DNA from: Thermosipho ferrireducens
GTDB taxonomy: Bacteria; Thermotogota; Thermotogae; Thermotogales; Fervidobacteriaceae
NCBI RefSeq assembly: GCF_017358165.1
Contig: NZ_CP071446.1
Span: 1,302,001 to 1,366,000, forward strand
DNA: 64,000 nt
Direction of reading: 5' to 3'
The position numbers were made by a program, and so were the translations under genes. Shown in pieces: positions 38,539 through 48,511 of this stretch; position 1 is the first letter of the stretch, and each line of letters begins with the position of its first letter. The notes under the pieces are model-generated. The model worked only from the letters and a program-made list of their open reading frames with translations. It was not told the origin of the DNA and made no database searches.

Positions 38539-39885
38539 TCAACCATTTTGATTATCTTGTTTCATATTGAATTTTTCAAAACCAGGTCTCCCCATAAGAG
38601 CATAAGTAATCTTTTTTCCAAGTTCAACTCCAGGTTGATCGTATGGATTTACGTTGAATAACTCGCCCGCAATTGCCGTTGCAAGCTCGTAATACATGAA
38701 AAACTCACCTACGTGAAATTCATTTATTTCTGGAAAAATGACCTTTAAAGATGGTCGACCATTTTTTGCCAGAGCTGATTCTGTTCCTGATAATTCGCTA
38801 TTTAGTAATTGTGATAGGTATTTACCCTGAAGGTAATTAAGGGATTCTTCGTTATGAACATGAGGAATTTTTATATCTCTCTCAAATTTTTCTGTTTTTA
38901 GGAATGTTATTATTTTGTCATCTGGTCCTTCGTTATACAGCTGGATTTGTGAGTGTTGATCTACAGCTCCAAGAGCTTTTACAGGGGTTTGGCCAACATT
39001 TATAAGTTTTCCATCTTTTGAATACGCCTTTCCTAAGCTTTCAGCCCACAATTGTCTATACCAATCTGCAAGATAGTAGAGTTTATTGGAATATGCCATC
39101 ATAACGGAAATATTTCTTCCATTTAGGTAATGTAAATAATGTATTAGAGCAATGAGAGCGCCTGGATTATTCCACAGAGATTCCTTTATGGTTCGATTAT
39201 AAGCTGTACGCGCTCCATCGTAGAGTTCTTCTATATCTATGCCTGCAGCCATGGCGGAAACCAGTCCTACGCAGGTCAGAACACTGAATCTTCCCCCAAC
39301 TTCAGGAGGTATGTCAAGAGTTCTTATATTTTCTGAAGTAGCGATTTTTCGCAATACACCTTTTTCTGGATCAGTTGTGAATATTATGTGTTTGTTTGGT
39401 TTTAAGCCATAACTTTCAAGCAATCCTCTTATTATGAGGTAGTTTGCCATAGCTTCTGCTGTGGAACCAGATTTTGAAATTACATTAAAAAGTGTTTTTC
39501 TAATGTCAATACGATCTAAAACTGATGCGACAAAATCTGGATCGACATTATCTATAACAAAAACTCTTAAAAATCCATTTCGTTCCTCTTTCGATCTATA
39601 ATTCCAATCACTTGGGCGGAGAGTATTTTGTAAAGCAATGTTTCCAAGCGCTGATCCACCAATGCCTACTACAACTAAATTTTCAAAAGAGTGAACAAAA
39701 TCTTTAATATCCAGAACAGAATCAATCCACTTTCTATTAAAAACAATGTTTACAAAACCAGGCCTTTCTTTATCTATTAAACTCAATATGTCATTAATTT
39801 TGTTTTCATAAGAGTTTATTTCTTCTCTTTTTATACCCCCGGTGACATTTTCTTTTAAAGTATTTGAGAAATCAAATTTTAGCAT
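38539..39885 (-). CDS. pgi: Glucose-6-phosphate isomerase
   Basis: Converts glucose-6-phosphate to fructose-6-phosphate, 448 aa, the short bacterial form. Family motifs are VVGIGGSALGNIAL, NVISKSGSTAEAMANYL, the PGI signature region GGRFSVLTCVGL, the active-site QLWAESLGKAYSKDGK, and DQHSQIQLYNEGP with the catalytic His, then the QPGVELGKK end. The ATG at 39885 has AAGGGGTG upstream; a GTG at 39894 lies inside this site. Confidence 0.96.
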   Translation of the reverse strand: MLKFDFSNTLKENVTGGIKREEINSYENKINDILSLIDKERPGFVNIVFNRKWIDSVLDIKDFVHSFENLVVVGIGGSALGNIALQNTLRPSDWNYRSKEERNGFLRVFVIDNVDPDFVASVLDRIDIRKTLFNVISKSGSTAEAMANYLIIRGLLESYGLKPNKHIIFTTDPEKGVLRKIATSENIRTLDIPPEVGGRFSVLTCVGLVSAMAAGIDIEELYDGARTAYNRTIKESLWNNPGALIALIHYLHYLNGRNISVMMAYSNKLYYLADWYRQLWAESLGKAYSKDGKLINVGQTPVKALGAVDQHSQIQLYNEGPDDKIITFLKTEKFERDIKIPHVHNEESLNYLQGKYLSQLLNSELSGTESALAKNGRPSLKVIFPEINEFHVGEFFMYYELATAIAGELFNVNPYDQPGVELGKKITYALMGRPGFEKFNMKQDNQNG

Positions 39886-39916
39886 TTTAAACACCCCTTA
39901 ATGTGCTTTTTTTTAA

Positions 39917-40429
39917 TTAATAGGTTATAAGAGAAATGACTTTTTCATCTTTTAATAATTTTCTTGGATTTAAATAAGTCAGTTCTATGAGAAATGCCAT
40001 CCCTGCTACTATTCCCCCGGTCTTTTCTATCAGACTTTTCAAAGTTTTTGCAGTACCACCTGTTGCAAGTACGTCATCAAAGATAAGTACTTTTTCCCCT
40101 TCATTAATAGCATCCTCGTGTATTTCTAACTCTGCTGTACCATATTCAAGCTGATACTTTTCTGATAATGTTTTATATGGCAATTTCCCTGGCTTTCTTA
40201 TGGGAACGAAAGACTTTCCAAGATTGTATGCCAGAGCTCCACCGAATATGAATCCTCTCGCTTCTGGAGCAGCTATAACATCAAAGTCGATACTTTTTAA
40301 AGCTGTTGTCATTTCATTGATTGCATATTGGAAGGCATTTTTATCTTTTAATAAAGGTGTTATATCTCTGAATATGATCCCTTTTTCTGGAAAATCTGGA
40401 ATATCCCTTATAAATTTTTTTAAATCCAT
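39917..40429 (-). CDS. apt: Adenine phosphoribosyltransferase
   Basis: Salvages adenine to AMP, 170 aa. The N-terminus is IRDIPDFPEKGIIFRDITPLL, the hood and base site is APEARGFIFGGALAYNLG, the PRPP loop is VLIFDDVLATGGTAKTL. The ATG at 40429 gives the normal length. Its GGAGG is 11 bases away, longer than usual, and upstream in-frame TTG or GTG codons are alternatives. Confidence 0.95.
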   Translation of the reverse strand: MDLKKFIRDIPDFPEKGIIFRDITPLLKDKNAFQYAINEMTTALKSIDFDVIAAPEARGFIFGGALAYNLGKSFVPIRKPGKLPYKTLSEKYQLEYGTAELEIHEDAINEGEKVLIFDDVLATGGTAKTLKSLIEKTGGIVAGMAFLIELTYLNPRKLLKDEKVISLITY

Positions 40430-40466
40430 TTTTATCAGCACCTCCAAATAAATTTTTTTAATTTTT

Positions 40467-42077
40467 CTATTTCACACCAAGCCCCACAGGTATTCCCCGC
40501 TGAATTTCACCATCCTGATTAACAACCTCGTTGTTTATTACCATAGCACTTGAACCGCCACCATCTAACATCATAGCAGAATAGTAACCTTTTTCAAGCA
40601 AAAATTTTGTAGCAATATCATAATCCATTCCAGATTTATTGTTGTACCCTTCTATTACTATAAAATCGACTTTTCCATCTTTTGTGATTGCCAATATAGT
40701 TCGTGATGTTTTTGATAGTGCAAGGCCATTTCCGTATCTCATCTTTTCTTCTTCGCTATCAATTATCTCTTTGCCATTTTCAATTAATAGGGGACCTCCG
40801 CCTATAGCGTGTTTTATAGGAAGTGGAAAATCTGTGTTGCTCACAAAATCAACTTTCGTACCGATTTTTATATTGGTTAAATATTTTTCATACTTTTTAT
40901 CTATAGAAATTACTACTGAATTTTCTGGAACTTTTTCCACATAATTTTCTGAAATAATTTTTCCATTTTTGACAACGTAATATATTTTATCTTCAGATAA
41001 TGGAATTTTCAATGAAAACTCACTGGTATACACTAATACTTCTCCTTTTGCTGTGGTGTTAACTCCTTTTACCAGGAAAAGTAGATCTCCTATATAAACA
41101 TTTAACTCTAAGGTAATCCTTTTTATGAAAACATCGTTAGAGTAGGTGATAATAAAAACAGGTCTTAAGCTGAATTTGTCCGAAAGTATTTTCCCATTAA
41201 TTATTACCAGATCTATAGGAAGATTTGTTGCAGGATCAAAGTAGTTTCCATTTATACCGGCAATGCAGTTGTTATCTTTTAATATATTTCGCAAATCGTC
41301 GCGTGTGCCTATTCCTTTTGAGCTTATTATTGGTGTTATTTCAACCTTTTTTGGATCGATGTGAAGGTAGTTAACAAGGTATTTATTGTTATTAAACGTC
41401 TCGATTTTTCTTTCCCATAGAATGCCTTCTTTAATTTTTTTTGACTCTTCTTCGGTAAAATTTAAAGTAATTCTCATAACATTTTTTTGGATAGTTATTA
41501 TTGGAATAGGCTTTAACCTATTATTTGTAATGGATATGAGAAATCCTTTGGCTTGTTTTTGAACACTTACATTACCATTGACAGTAGGGTTCCCTATACA
41601 AGGTTCTATATTTATATACAGATCTCTGTCAATTATTTCGACATTGACTATTTCTTTTGTAATTTCTTTGCTAAAAACCAGATTTAAAGTGTTGTCTTTA
41701 AACTGAATATTTTTAAGCTCCGGGAGATGATCGTAAAAGATTTTTGTACCATTTTCGAGCCTATATTCGTATAATCCAAAATAATTTTTTAAAAAAAGTA
41801 CATTTATATAAAGTTTGTCATTTTCTATTTTAAATGCATTTTCGAATTTTTGTTCAAAGTTCAAAGTAAAAGTACCTTCTTTGCCGATAAACAGATCGTT
41901 TTTATATACCATGTATACCTTTTCGTTAAGTACATAACGAAAACCGAGTGTATTTATTAATTTACTTGGCAGCCATTCAGTGGTTGTTTGGAAAGCCTGG
42001 CCGTTGATCAATATGGTAGTTGAGAATAATATGGATATTAAAGAAAAACTCAAAAAAATTACTATAATTTTTTTCAA
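40467..42077 (-). CDS. Exported phosphodiester glycosidase-domain (NAGPA-type) protein
   Basis: A 536-aa protein with signal peptide (MKKIIVIFLSFSLISILFST). The N-terminal part (ILINGQAFQTTTEWLPSKLI; KLYINVLFLKNYFGLY) resembles copper-amine-oxidase-N/stalk-type domains, followed by a beta-rich linker. The C-terminal 270 residues are a phosphodiester glycosidase domain: NCIAGINGNYFDP, AIGGGPLLIENG, MRYGNGLALSKTSRTILAI and MMLDGGGSSAMVIN. Relatives remove terminal GlcNAc-phosphodiesters or act on exopolysaccharide. The target here is probably in the cell envelope. TTG start. It lies between apt and the pyrimidine phosphorylase gene. Confidence 0.88.
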   Translation of the reverse strand: MKKIIVIFLSFSLISILFSTTILINGQAFQTTTEWLPSKLINTLGFRYVLNEKVYMVYKNDLFIGKEGTFTLNFEQKFENAFKIENDKLYINVLFLKNYFGLYEYRLENGTKIFYDHLPELKNIQFKDNTLNLVFSKEITKEIVNVEIIDRDLYINIEPCIGNPTVNGNVSVQKQAKGFLISITNNRLKPIPIITIQKNVMRITLNFTEEESKKIKEGILWERKIETFNNNKYLVNYLHIDPKKVEITPIISSKGIGTRDDLRNILKDNNCIAGINGNYFDPATNLPIDLVIINGKILSDKFSLRPVFIITYSNDVFIKRITLELNVYIGDLLFLVKGVNTTAKGEVLVYTSEFSLKIPLSEDKIYYVVKNGKIISENYVEKVPENSVVISIDKKYEKYLTNIKIGTKVDFVSNTDFPLPIKHAIGGGPLLIENGKEIIDSEEEKMRYGNGLALSKTSRTILAITKDGKVDFIVIEGYNNKSGMDYDIATKFLLEKGYYSAMMLDGGGSSAMVINNEVVNQDGEIQRGIPVGLGVK

Positions 42078-42100
42078 AAGCTTTGCACCCCTTCATAGGT

Positions 42101-43405
42101 TTATTTTACAACTTCTAATATAGTATTCCATTTTTCTCCTGGATGATTGGTTATAGTGTAAGCATCGTTTAAAAGTTTTAAAGAAGTTTCAAGATCACTT
42201 TTTTCACTTATGTATAGTTTTGCAATAATATCATCCTTATGCACAGGATCTCCTATTTTTTTCAATATTTCTATTCCAACACTGTGATCTATTTTATCTT
42301 CTTTCTTGCTTCTTCCCGCTCCTAAATAGTTACAGGCGATTCCTACTTTTTCAGTGTCTATAGTTGATATATAACCTTCTTGTTTTGCCTTGAATTCGAC
42401 AATCTTACCGGAAATTGGAAGAATTTCTTCAGGTCTTTCTATAACTTCACCTTCTCCTTCCTGAGCTGTCACAAAATCTCTAAACTTTTCTAACGCTTTT
42501 CCACTAATTAAAGAATCTTTTGCCATTTCCAGACACTTCTCAAACGAACCCTTTTCAGCAAGATAGCACATCCATGCAGCTAACGTGATGCACAATTCCA
42601 CAAAATCTTCTTCGCCCTTTCCTTTTAAAGTGTAAATAGCTTCCAGAACTTCTAATGAATTGCCCACAAATCTTCCAAGAGGCTGGTTCATGTTAGTTAA
42701 AACAGCAACTGCCTCTTTGTTGTGAGACTTTGCAATTCCAACCATAGCTTCTGCAAGTTCTTTTGCGCTTTTTAAATCTTTCATAAATGCGCCACTTCCG
42801 ACTTTTACATCGAGAACAAAAGCATCTGCTCCTCCAGCAAGTTTTTTACTCATGATACTTGATGCTATCAGGGATATTTCATCTACAGTTGCTGTGGCAT
42901 CTCTTAATGCGTATATTTTTTTATCAGCAGGGGCAAGATTCGCTGTCTGACCAACAACTGCTATTCCATATTTGTTAACATTTTCAAAAAACCTTTCCAG
43001 ACTTAAACTTGTTTGAAAGCCAGGAATCGACTCGAGTTTATCTATGGTTCCACCAGTATGCCCAAGGGCTCTTCCAGACATTTTTGCAACAGGAACACCT
43101 AATGAAGCAACTATAGGTGCCACCACCAGAGTCGTTTTATCACCGACCCCACCTGTTGAATGTTTATCGACTTTTTTACCTTTTATTGGACTGAGGTCTA
43201 TCATATCACCAGAATGCGCCATTATTTCTGTAAACATTGCTCTTTCTTCTTTGTTCATATGTTGAAAATATACAGCCATTAAAAAAGCAGACATCTGGTA
43301 ATCAGGGATCTCGCCCTTAACAAATCCTAAAACCATGTATTCCATTTCTTCTTTTGAAAGAGCATTTCCATTTCTTTTTTTAAGTATAATGTCATACGCT
43401 CTCAT
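42101..43405 (-). CDS. Pyrimidine-nucleoside/thymidine phosphorylase
   Basis: Cleaves pyrimidine nucleosides with phosphate, 434 aa. The N-terminal helical domain and signature are present: MRAYDIILKKRNG, the phosphate site KVDKHSTGGVGDKTTL, SGRALGHTGGTIDKLE, ALRDATATVDEISLIASSIMSKK, and a C-terminal domain with GAGRSKKEDKIDHSVGI. Length fits the Pdp/DeoA group; Bacillus-type Pdp accepts uridine and thymidine. The start overlaps the histidine-kinase end by 14 bases, linking salvage and signalling genes in one transcript. Confidence 0.94.
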   Translation of the reverse strand: MRAYDIILKKRNGNALSKEEMEYMVLGFVKGEIPDYQMSAFLMAVYFQHMNKEERAMFTEIMAHSGDMIDLSPIKGKKVDKHSTGGVGDKTTLVVAPIVASLGVPVAKMSGRALGHTGGTIDKLESIPGFQTSLSLERFFENVNKYGIAVVGQTANLAPADKKIYALRDATATVDEISLIASSIMSKKLAGGADAFVLDVKVGSGAFMKDLKSAKELAEAMVGIAKSHNKEAVAVLTNMNQPLGRFVGNSLEVLEAIYTLKGKGEEDFVELCITLAAWMCYLAEKGSFEKCLEMAKDSLISGKALEKFRDFVTAQEGEGEVIERPEEILPISGKIVEFKAKQEGYISTIDTEKVGIACNYLGAGRSKKEDKIDHSVGIEILKKIGDPVHKDDIIAKLYISEKSDLETSLKLLNDAYTITNHPGEKWNTILEVVK

Positions 43406-44675
43406 TTTTTACATCCTCCTGTTTTACATAATCTTTTGGTAAAATTACTTTGAACATTGTTCCAACTCCAGGTTTACTTGAAAATTCTATAGTTCCATTA
43501 TGCCTTTCCACAATAGTTTTTACAATAGAAAGGCCAAGCCCTGTTCCGCCCATTTTCCTGCTTCTTGCCTTATCAACTCTATAAAATCTTTCAAAAAGTC
43601 TTTTTTGAGCTTCTTCTGGAATACCCACACCTGTGTCTTTTACTATGAAGATGACGTTTCCATTGTCGTTATAACTACGCACTGTTACTTTCTTTTCTCC
43701 TTTTTCTTTCAAAGAAGTATATTTAACAGCGTTATCCACAAGATTTAATATCATCTGTATAAGTCTATCATGATCACCTACTAAATCCAACTCGTCAGGA
43801 TATTCGAATTCCACTTCTACTCCGTAATCTTCAGCCAATGGTTCTATAATATGTCTTACATGCTCGAGAACATCAGCAAAATTCAATTTTTCAAATTCAA
43901 AGCTCGTTTCTCCAGATTCAAGTTTTTCCAGATCAAGAAGATCGTTTATCAGTCGAGTCATTCGTGCTGCTTCTGATTCAATTATTCTCAAAAACCTTTT
44001 AACAAGTTTTTTATTACTTAAATCATCATCAATTAAAGCCTCTGCATAACCGTGTATAGAGGTAAGAGGTGTTCTCAGTTCATGTGATACATTGGAAATA
44101 AATTCGTGCCTTATCTTTTCGAGGGTACGTTCTTTTGTAATATCATACAGCACTATAATGTATCTATCGTTGTTCCCTTCAAGTTGAACAGGAACAATTT
44201 TAACAACGTAATATCTTTTTTCACCATCAACATAAAGTGTAATTTCACCCGATTGTAATTGCTTGGTCTTGACAGCTTCATCAAACATTTGATTAACAAA
44301 ATACTCTTCGAAAACCTCGTAGATTTTCCTTCCTTCTACTCCAGGTCTTGTGATATCTCTTCCAGCTATGTTTGCAAATGTTATTGTACCATCACTTTTG
44401 GCTATTATAATAGGATCAATTATATTGTTAAGAATTGTTAATTGATTTCTTCTTGAAATGTCGAGTTCATAATTTTTTTCTTCGAGTTCCTTGATTCTTT
44501 TCTTTACTTTTTCAGCAATATAAAGGTGGGGAGAATCTACATCCTCCCCAATTACCTCTGCCACTTTTCTAAAACTATTTTTGTACTCTTTTAATTCTTT
44601 AAGCGCTTTTCGATAAAATGTAAAGAGTGTAAAAGAAATTGTTCCAAGAAAAATTAGCCAGAAATACAGCTTCAT
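43392..44675 (-). CDS. Sensor histidine kinase with PAS domain
   Basis: A 427-aa membrane kinase. There is one N-terminal membrane helix (WLIFLGTISFTLFTFY), a coiled linker, a PAS domain (LNNIIDPIIIAKSDGTITFANIAG), then HisKA with the phospho-acceptor His in FISNVSHELRTPLTSIHGY, and the HATPase domain: N-box NLVDNAVKYTS, G1 DTGVGIP, G2 GGTGLGLSI. The single helix and lack of an outer loop suggest it senses something inside the cell, as PhoR/WalK relatives with PAS can. It is 3 bases downstream of its partner regulator. Confidence 0.94.
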   Translation of the reverse strand: MKLYFWLIFLGTISFTLFTFYRKALKELKEYKNSFRKVAEVIGEDVDSPHLYIAEKVKKRIKELEEKNYELDISRRNQLTILNNIIDPIIIAKSDGTITFANIAGRDITRPGVEGRKIYEVFEEYFVNQMFDEAVKTKQLQSGEITLYVDGEKRYYVVKIVPVQLEGNNDRYIIVLYDITKERTLEKIRHEFISNVSHELRTPLTSIHGYAEALIDDDLSNKKLVKRFLRIIESEAARMTRLINDLLDLEKLESGETSFEFEKLNFADVLEHVRHIIEPLAEDYGVEVEFEYPDELDLVGDHDRLIQMILNLVDNAVKYTSLKEKGEKKVTVRSYNDNGNVIFIVKDTGVGIPEEAQKRLFERFYRVDKARSRKMGGTGLGLSIVKTIVERHNGTIEFSSKPGVGTMFKVILPKDYVKQEDVKNESV

Positions 44676-44678
44676 TCA

Positions 44679-45398
44679 TTAATCTTCCTTTCCAGGGTCT
44701 CTGAATTTGTACCCCTTTCCACGTACGGTAACAATGTATTTTGGGTTTGATGGGTCCTCTTCTATTTTTGTTCTCAACCTTCTTATGTGAACATCAACTG
44801 TTCGTGTGTCCCCAAAATAATCGTATCCCCATAGTTTGTCGAGAAGAACATTTCTGGAAAATACTTTACCTTCATTTTCTGCAAGAAATCTTAACAGGTC
44901 AAATTCTAATGGGGTTAAATTTACCTTTTTACCTTTGATTTTAACTTCGTATTTGTCAACGTCTATTTCTAAATCTTTCGCGGTTATCTTTTTCGGTTTT
45001 TCTTCTTTAACCTGAGCAGACATTTGCATTCTTCTAAACACAGCTTTGATTCTTGCAAGCAATTCCCTTATACTGAACGGTTTTGTAATATAATCGTCTG
45101 CGCCAAGTTCAAGACCCAAAACTTTATCGAACTCTTCTCCTTTTGCACTTAAAAAGATTACAGGTGTTAATTTGTACTTTTCCTGACTCCTGATGTTTCT
45201 AACAAAGTCAAAACCATCCATCCCTGGAAGCATTATATCAACCAAAAACATGTCTACTTCTTTATCTTTCAATTCTTCCAATGCTTTTTCAGCATCTTCA
45301 ACTGGTATTACTTCATAGCCTTCTTTTTCTAAACTAAAACTTACAAGCTCAAGAATTTCAGGCTGATCGTCAATTACCATAATTCTTCGCTTTCCCAT
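44679..45398 (-). CDS. OmpR/PhoB-family response regulator
   Basis: A 239-aa transcription factor. The receiver domain has the acidic pair in MVIDDQPEIL, the phospho-acceptor Asp in DMFLVDIMLPGMDGF, and the conserved Thr/Ser and Lys (VIFLSAKGEE; YITKPFSIREL). The C-terminal winged helix has LTPLEFDLLRFLAENEGKVF and GYDYFGDTRTVDVHIRRLRTKIE. It is first in an operon with its kinase and the pyrimidine phosphorylase. Promoter divergent from hppA. Confidence 0.95.
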   Translation of the reverse strand: MGKRRIMVIDDQPEILELVSFSLEKEGYEVIPVEDAEKALEELKDKEVDMFLVDIMLPGMDGFDFVRNIRSQEKYKLTPVIFLSAKGEEFDKVLGLELGADDYITKPFSIRELLARIKAVFRRMQMSAQVKEEKPKKITAKDLEIDVDKYEVKIKGKKVNLTPLEFDLLRFLAENEGKVFSRNVLLDKLWGYDYFGDTRTVDVHIRRLRTKIEEDPSNPKYIVTVRGKGYKFRDPGKED

Positions 45399-45453
45399 AA
45401 AAAAACCTCCCCTCGTTCTAATAATTAAATGTTAACTGATATATCTGTGAAAC

Positions 45454-45462
45454 ATTATATCA
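45454..45462 (-). promoter_or_regulatory. Extended -10 promoter of the two-component operon
   Basis: The reverse strand reads TGATATAAT about 55 bases before the response-regulator start. No strong -35 at normal spacing. Confidence 0.55.
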
Positions 45463-45513
45463 TACTTTTTAACAAAACGGAAATACTTTTACTGAATTTT
45501 GGAACAAAATTTA

Positions 45514-45522
45514 TGCTAAAAT
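45514..45522 (+). promoter_or_regulatory. Possible extended -10 promoter of hppA
   Basis: TGCTAAAAT about 60 bases before the hppA start. It fits an extended -10, but the -35 region is weak. Confidence 0.4.
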
Positions 45523-45582
45523 CAAATTAAGATACGGTTTCACAATTTATCTCTACAATTTCTTACAAAGGAGGGAAAATGT

Positions 45583-47721
45583 ATGATATATTTTATACCA
45601 CCAGTTTTAGCTATTTTCTTTGCTTTGTTAAACTATTCTCTTGTGGTGAAACATTCAGAAGGTACCGATAAAATGAAAGAAATTTCACAAGCTATACGTA
45701 AAGGTGCTGACGCCTTTATTTCTCATGAGTACTCTGTTGTTTTTAAATTGGCAGTTCCAATTGCTATTGTTATAGGAATACTAACAGCATGGTATGTGGG
45801 AGTTTCATTTTTAATAGGGGCAATTATGAGCTCTCTGGCAGGATTTATTGGAATGAAAATAGCAACTCGTGCAAATGTCAGGGTTGCTAATAAAGCACGG
45901 ACTACGAAAGATATATCTCCCACTCTTAAATTAGCTTTCCAGGGTGGTTCAGTAATGGGACTTTCAGTTGGTGGATTTGCCTTGCTGGGATTAGTTATTG
46001 TGTTTTATCTCTTCAGACACCAGTTAGAACCTGATCAGCTTGTAATAGTAAAAAATTTTCTGGGAGTTAATTTCATTCCATTTGCCATGACTGTATCAGG
46101 TTATGCTCTTGGATGCTCTATAATTGCCATGTTTGATAGGGTTGGTGGAGGTGTTTATACAAAAGCAGCAGATATGGCAGCTGATCTGGTTGGAAAAACA
46201 GAACTCAAGCTTCCAGAAGATGACCCGAGAAATCCTGCCACCATTGCTGATAACGTCGGTGATAATGTAGGTGATGTTGCCGGATTAGGAGCAGATTTAT
46301 TGGAGAGTTATGTTGGTTCAATTCTTTCAGCGATTGTTCTTGCGTCTTATATTTATGCTCTTTCTGGTTCTAAATTTTACGATACGGCGAAAAAATTAAT
46401 TTATTATCCACTCAGTTATACAATGATAGGACTTTTAGCGAGCATAATTGGAATTTATTACGTTATTTTGAAAAAGGGTACCAAAAAACCCCACAGGGAT
46501 CTGAACGTTGCCCTTTTTACTTCAGCTGCTTTAAGTTTATTGGGGAATTTAATTTTTACCATCCTGTTCTTTAAAGATGTGAAAAATCTTGAGGTATTTG
46601 GTTTTAAATTTGGAGCACTTTCACCTTATGCGGCTTCTGTCCTTGGTGTATTCTCAGGTATAATAATAGGACTTTTAGCTGAGTATTACACATCTGATGA
46701 TTTTAAACCTACCAGAATACTTAGTGAAAAATCGAAACAGGGTACAGCAATTGTTATAAGTGGTGGAATGGCCCTGGGCATGAGAAGTGTGTTTTTGCCA
46801 TCCCTTTTCTTATTCTTTGCAATTTTACTTGCGGACTACTTTTCAGGGATTTACGGAGTGGCCATGGCCTCTGTAGGTATGCTTTCATTTGTTGCGACAT
46901 CAGTTTCAGTGGATTCGTACGGTCCTATAGCTGATAATGCTGGTGGTATAAGTGAAATGGCCGAGCTTGAGCCTCAGGTCAGAGAAATAACAGATAAACT
47001 GGACATGGTCGGGAACACCACCGCAGCCATAGGAAAAGGATTTGCCATAGGTTCAGCCGCACTTGCAGCTTTGTCTTTATTTTCATCGTACATCTTTTCT
47101 CAAGCTTCTCCCGGCCAGGTAGCTGCTGATGTTCTTGGTCTTTTGAAATTGAACATGATAAATGCACGAACTCTTTCTGGAGCCATTGTTGGTGCTGCTC
47201 TTCCATACATGTTCAGTGGTATACTTATAGAATCTGTAGTGAAATCTGCAGCTATTATGGTGGATGAAATTAGAAGACAGTTTAGGGAAATACCAGGTAT
47301 TTTAGAGGGAAAAGCAAAACCAGATTATGAAAGGTGTATCACTATAAGCGCATCTGGGGCGTTAAAACAGATGGTTACACCTACGCTTATAGCAGTTACA
47401 ACACCATTAATTTCCGGATTTTTGTTTGGCACAGAATTTGTTGGTGGTGTGCTTGTTGGAACTACATTAAGTGGAATAATGCTTGCCTTGTTTTCTGCAA
47501 ATTCTGGTGGAGCATGGGATAATGCTAAAAAGCATCTCGAGCAGGGAAGACTTGAAGGTTTGGGAAAAGGAACACCTGAGCACAGTGCTCTTGTTATAGG
47601 GGATACAGTTGGTGATCCTTTGAAAGATACAGTGGGACCAAGTCTTGATATTCTTATAAAAATCATGTCTGTTGTTTCGTTGATAATGGCTCCACTATTT
47701 ATGGTTTATCATTTGTTCTAA
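45583..47721 (+). CDS. hppA: Membrane ion-pumping pyrophosphatase, K+-dependent type
   Basis: A 712-aa membrane protein with about 16 helices that hydrolyses pyrophosphate and pumps Na+ and/or H+ outward. The catalytic segments are [59 protein letters not shown] and [16 protein letters not shown]. The GNTTAA sequence has Ala where K+-independent enzymes have Lys, so this is the K+-dependent group, which includes the Na+-pumping enzyme of Thermotoga maritima. Na+ pumping is therefore likely but not proven. SD GGAGGG precedes ATG. Own transcription start is likely, divergent from the two-component genes. Confidence 0.96.
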   Translation: MIYFIPPVLAIFFALLNYSLVVKHSEGTDKMKEISQAIRKGADAFISHEYSVVFKLAVPIAIVIGILTAWYVGVSFLIGAIMSSLAGFIGMKIATRANVRVANKARTTKDISPTLKLAFQGGSVMGLSVGGFALLGLVIVFYLFRHQLEPDQLVIVKNFLGVNFIPFAMTVSGYALGCSIIAMFDRVGGGVYTKAADMAADLVGKTELKLPEDDPRNPATIADNVGDNVGDVAGLGADLLESYVGSILSAIVLASYIYALSGSKFYDTAKKLIYYPLSYTMIGLLASIIGIYYVILKKGTKKPHRDLNVALFTSAALSLLGNLIFTILFFKDVKNLEVFGFKFGALSPYAASVLGVFSGIIIGLLAEYYTSDDFKPTRILSEKSKQGTAIVISGGMALGMRSVFLPSLFLFFAILLADYFSGIYGVAMASVGMLSFVATSVSVDSYGPIADNAGGISEMAELEPQVREITDKLDMVGNTTAAIGKGFAIGSAALAALSLFSSYIFSQASPGQVAADVLGLLKLNMINARTLSGAIVGAALPYMFSGILIESVVKSAAIMVDEIRRQFREIPGILEGKAKPDYERCITISASGALKQMVTPTLIAVTTPLISGFLFGTEFVGGVLVGTTLSGIMLALFSANSGGAWDNAKKHLEQGRLEGLGKGTPEHSALVIGDTVGDPLKDTVGPSLDILIKIMSVVSLIMAPLFMVYHLF

Positions 47722-47772
47722 AATCGTTTCACTATTAACTAAAATTGATTTATTGGGAGGAATATTACTAAA

Positions 47773-48507
47773 TTGAGATTTGCTGTAGGTAAATTTGTTC
47801 CAGTAGATTCGTATGTACACAGGCTTGATCCAAGGTCTAAAATATTGGCGACTTTTATTCTTGTTACTATGGTTCTTTTAGTACAGAATATACGGGGATA
47901 TCTTATCCCCGGTTTTTTGTTTATATTAATTTCTTTTCTTTCGAAGGTGAATTTGATACTTTATTTAAGAAGTGTCAAAAATATGTGGGTTCTCATTACT
48001 TTTGCATTCATTATTCAATATATTTCTACAAACATTACTATGGCAGTATATATTACATTAAGATTAGTTTTCGTGATTATTTTTGCGTCTGTTTTAACGT
48101 ATACAACTTCGCCGCTTCTTATTGCGAAAGGGCTTTCTGATATCATGAAATGGTTCGGGATAAAAGAAAGGCATAGGGAAGATTTCAGTATGATAATGAC
48201 TATTTCCATGCGGTTTATTCCTATTCTTTTCGATGAGGCAGACAGAATAATAAAAGCTCAAATAGCAAGAGGTGCAAGATTTGATCAACCAGGAATAAAA
48301 CATAAAATTAAAGCACTTATAGTGATAGTGATTCCTCTTCTTATTTCAGCTATTCGAAAAGCAGAGGAGCTTTCAATAGCCCTTCAAGCAAGAAAATATG
48401 GGGTAGGTCCAAGGACAAGTTATTATGAACTTCAGTGGAACGTTAAAGATACTATATTTATAATAATATCAATTTCAGGGCTTATGTTTGTAATTTTTTG
48501 GGGGTGA
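47773..48507 (+). CDS. ecfT: Energy-coupling factor transporter transmembrane protein EcfT
   Basis: A 244-aa membrane subunit (CbiQ/EcfT family) that links vitamin-binding S components to the ECF ATPases. The N-terminus HRLDPRSKILAT is typical. Four to five hydrophobic segments follow, and two coupling helices carry the Ala-Arg signatures (AQIARGARFD and ALQARKYG). No EcfA ATPase or S component is adjacent, so the partners must be elsewhere. The start is a TTG 12 bases from GGGAGG, slightly far. It lies 4 bases before the fruK-type gene. Confidence 0.92.
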   Translation: MRFAVGKFVPVDSYVHRLDPRSKILATFILVTMVLLVQNIRGYLIPGFLFILISFLSKVNLILYLRSVKNMWVLITFAFIIQYISTNITMAVYITLRLVFVIIFASVLTYTTSPLLIAKGLSDIMKWFGIKERHREDFSMIMTISMRFIPILFDEADRIIKAQIARGARFDQPGIKHKIKALIVIVIPLLISAIRKAEELSIALQARKYGVGPRTSYYELQWNVKDTIFIIISISGLMFVIFWG

Positions 48508-48511
48508 TTTA

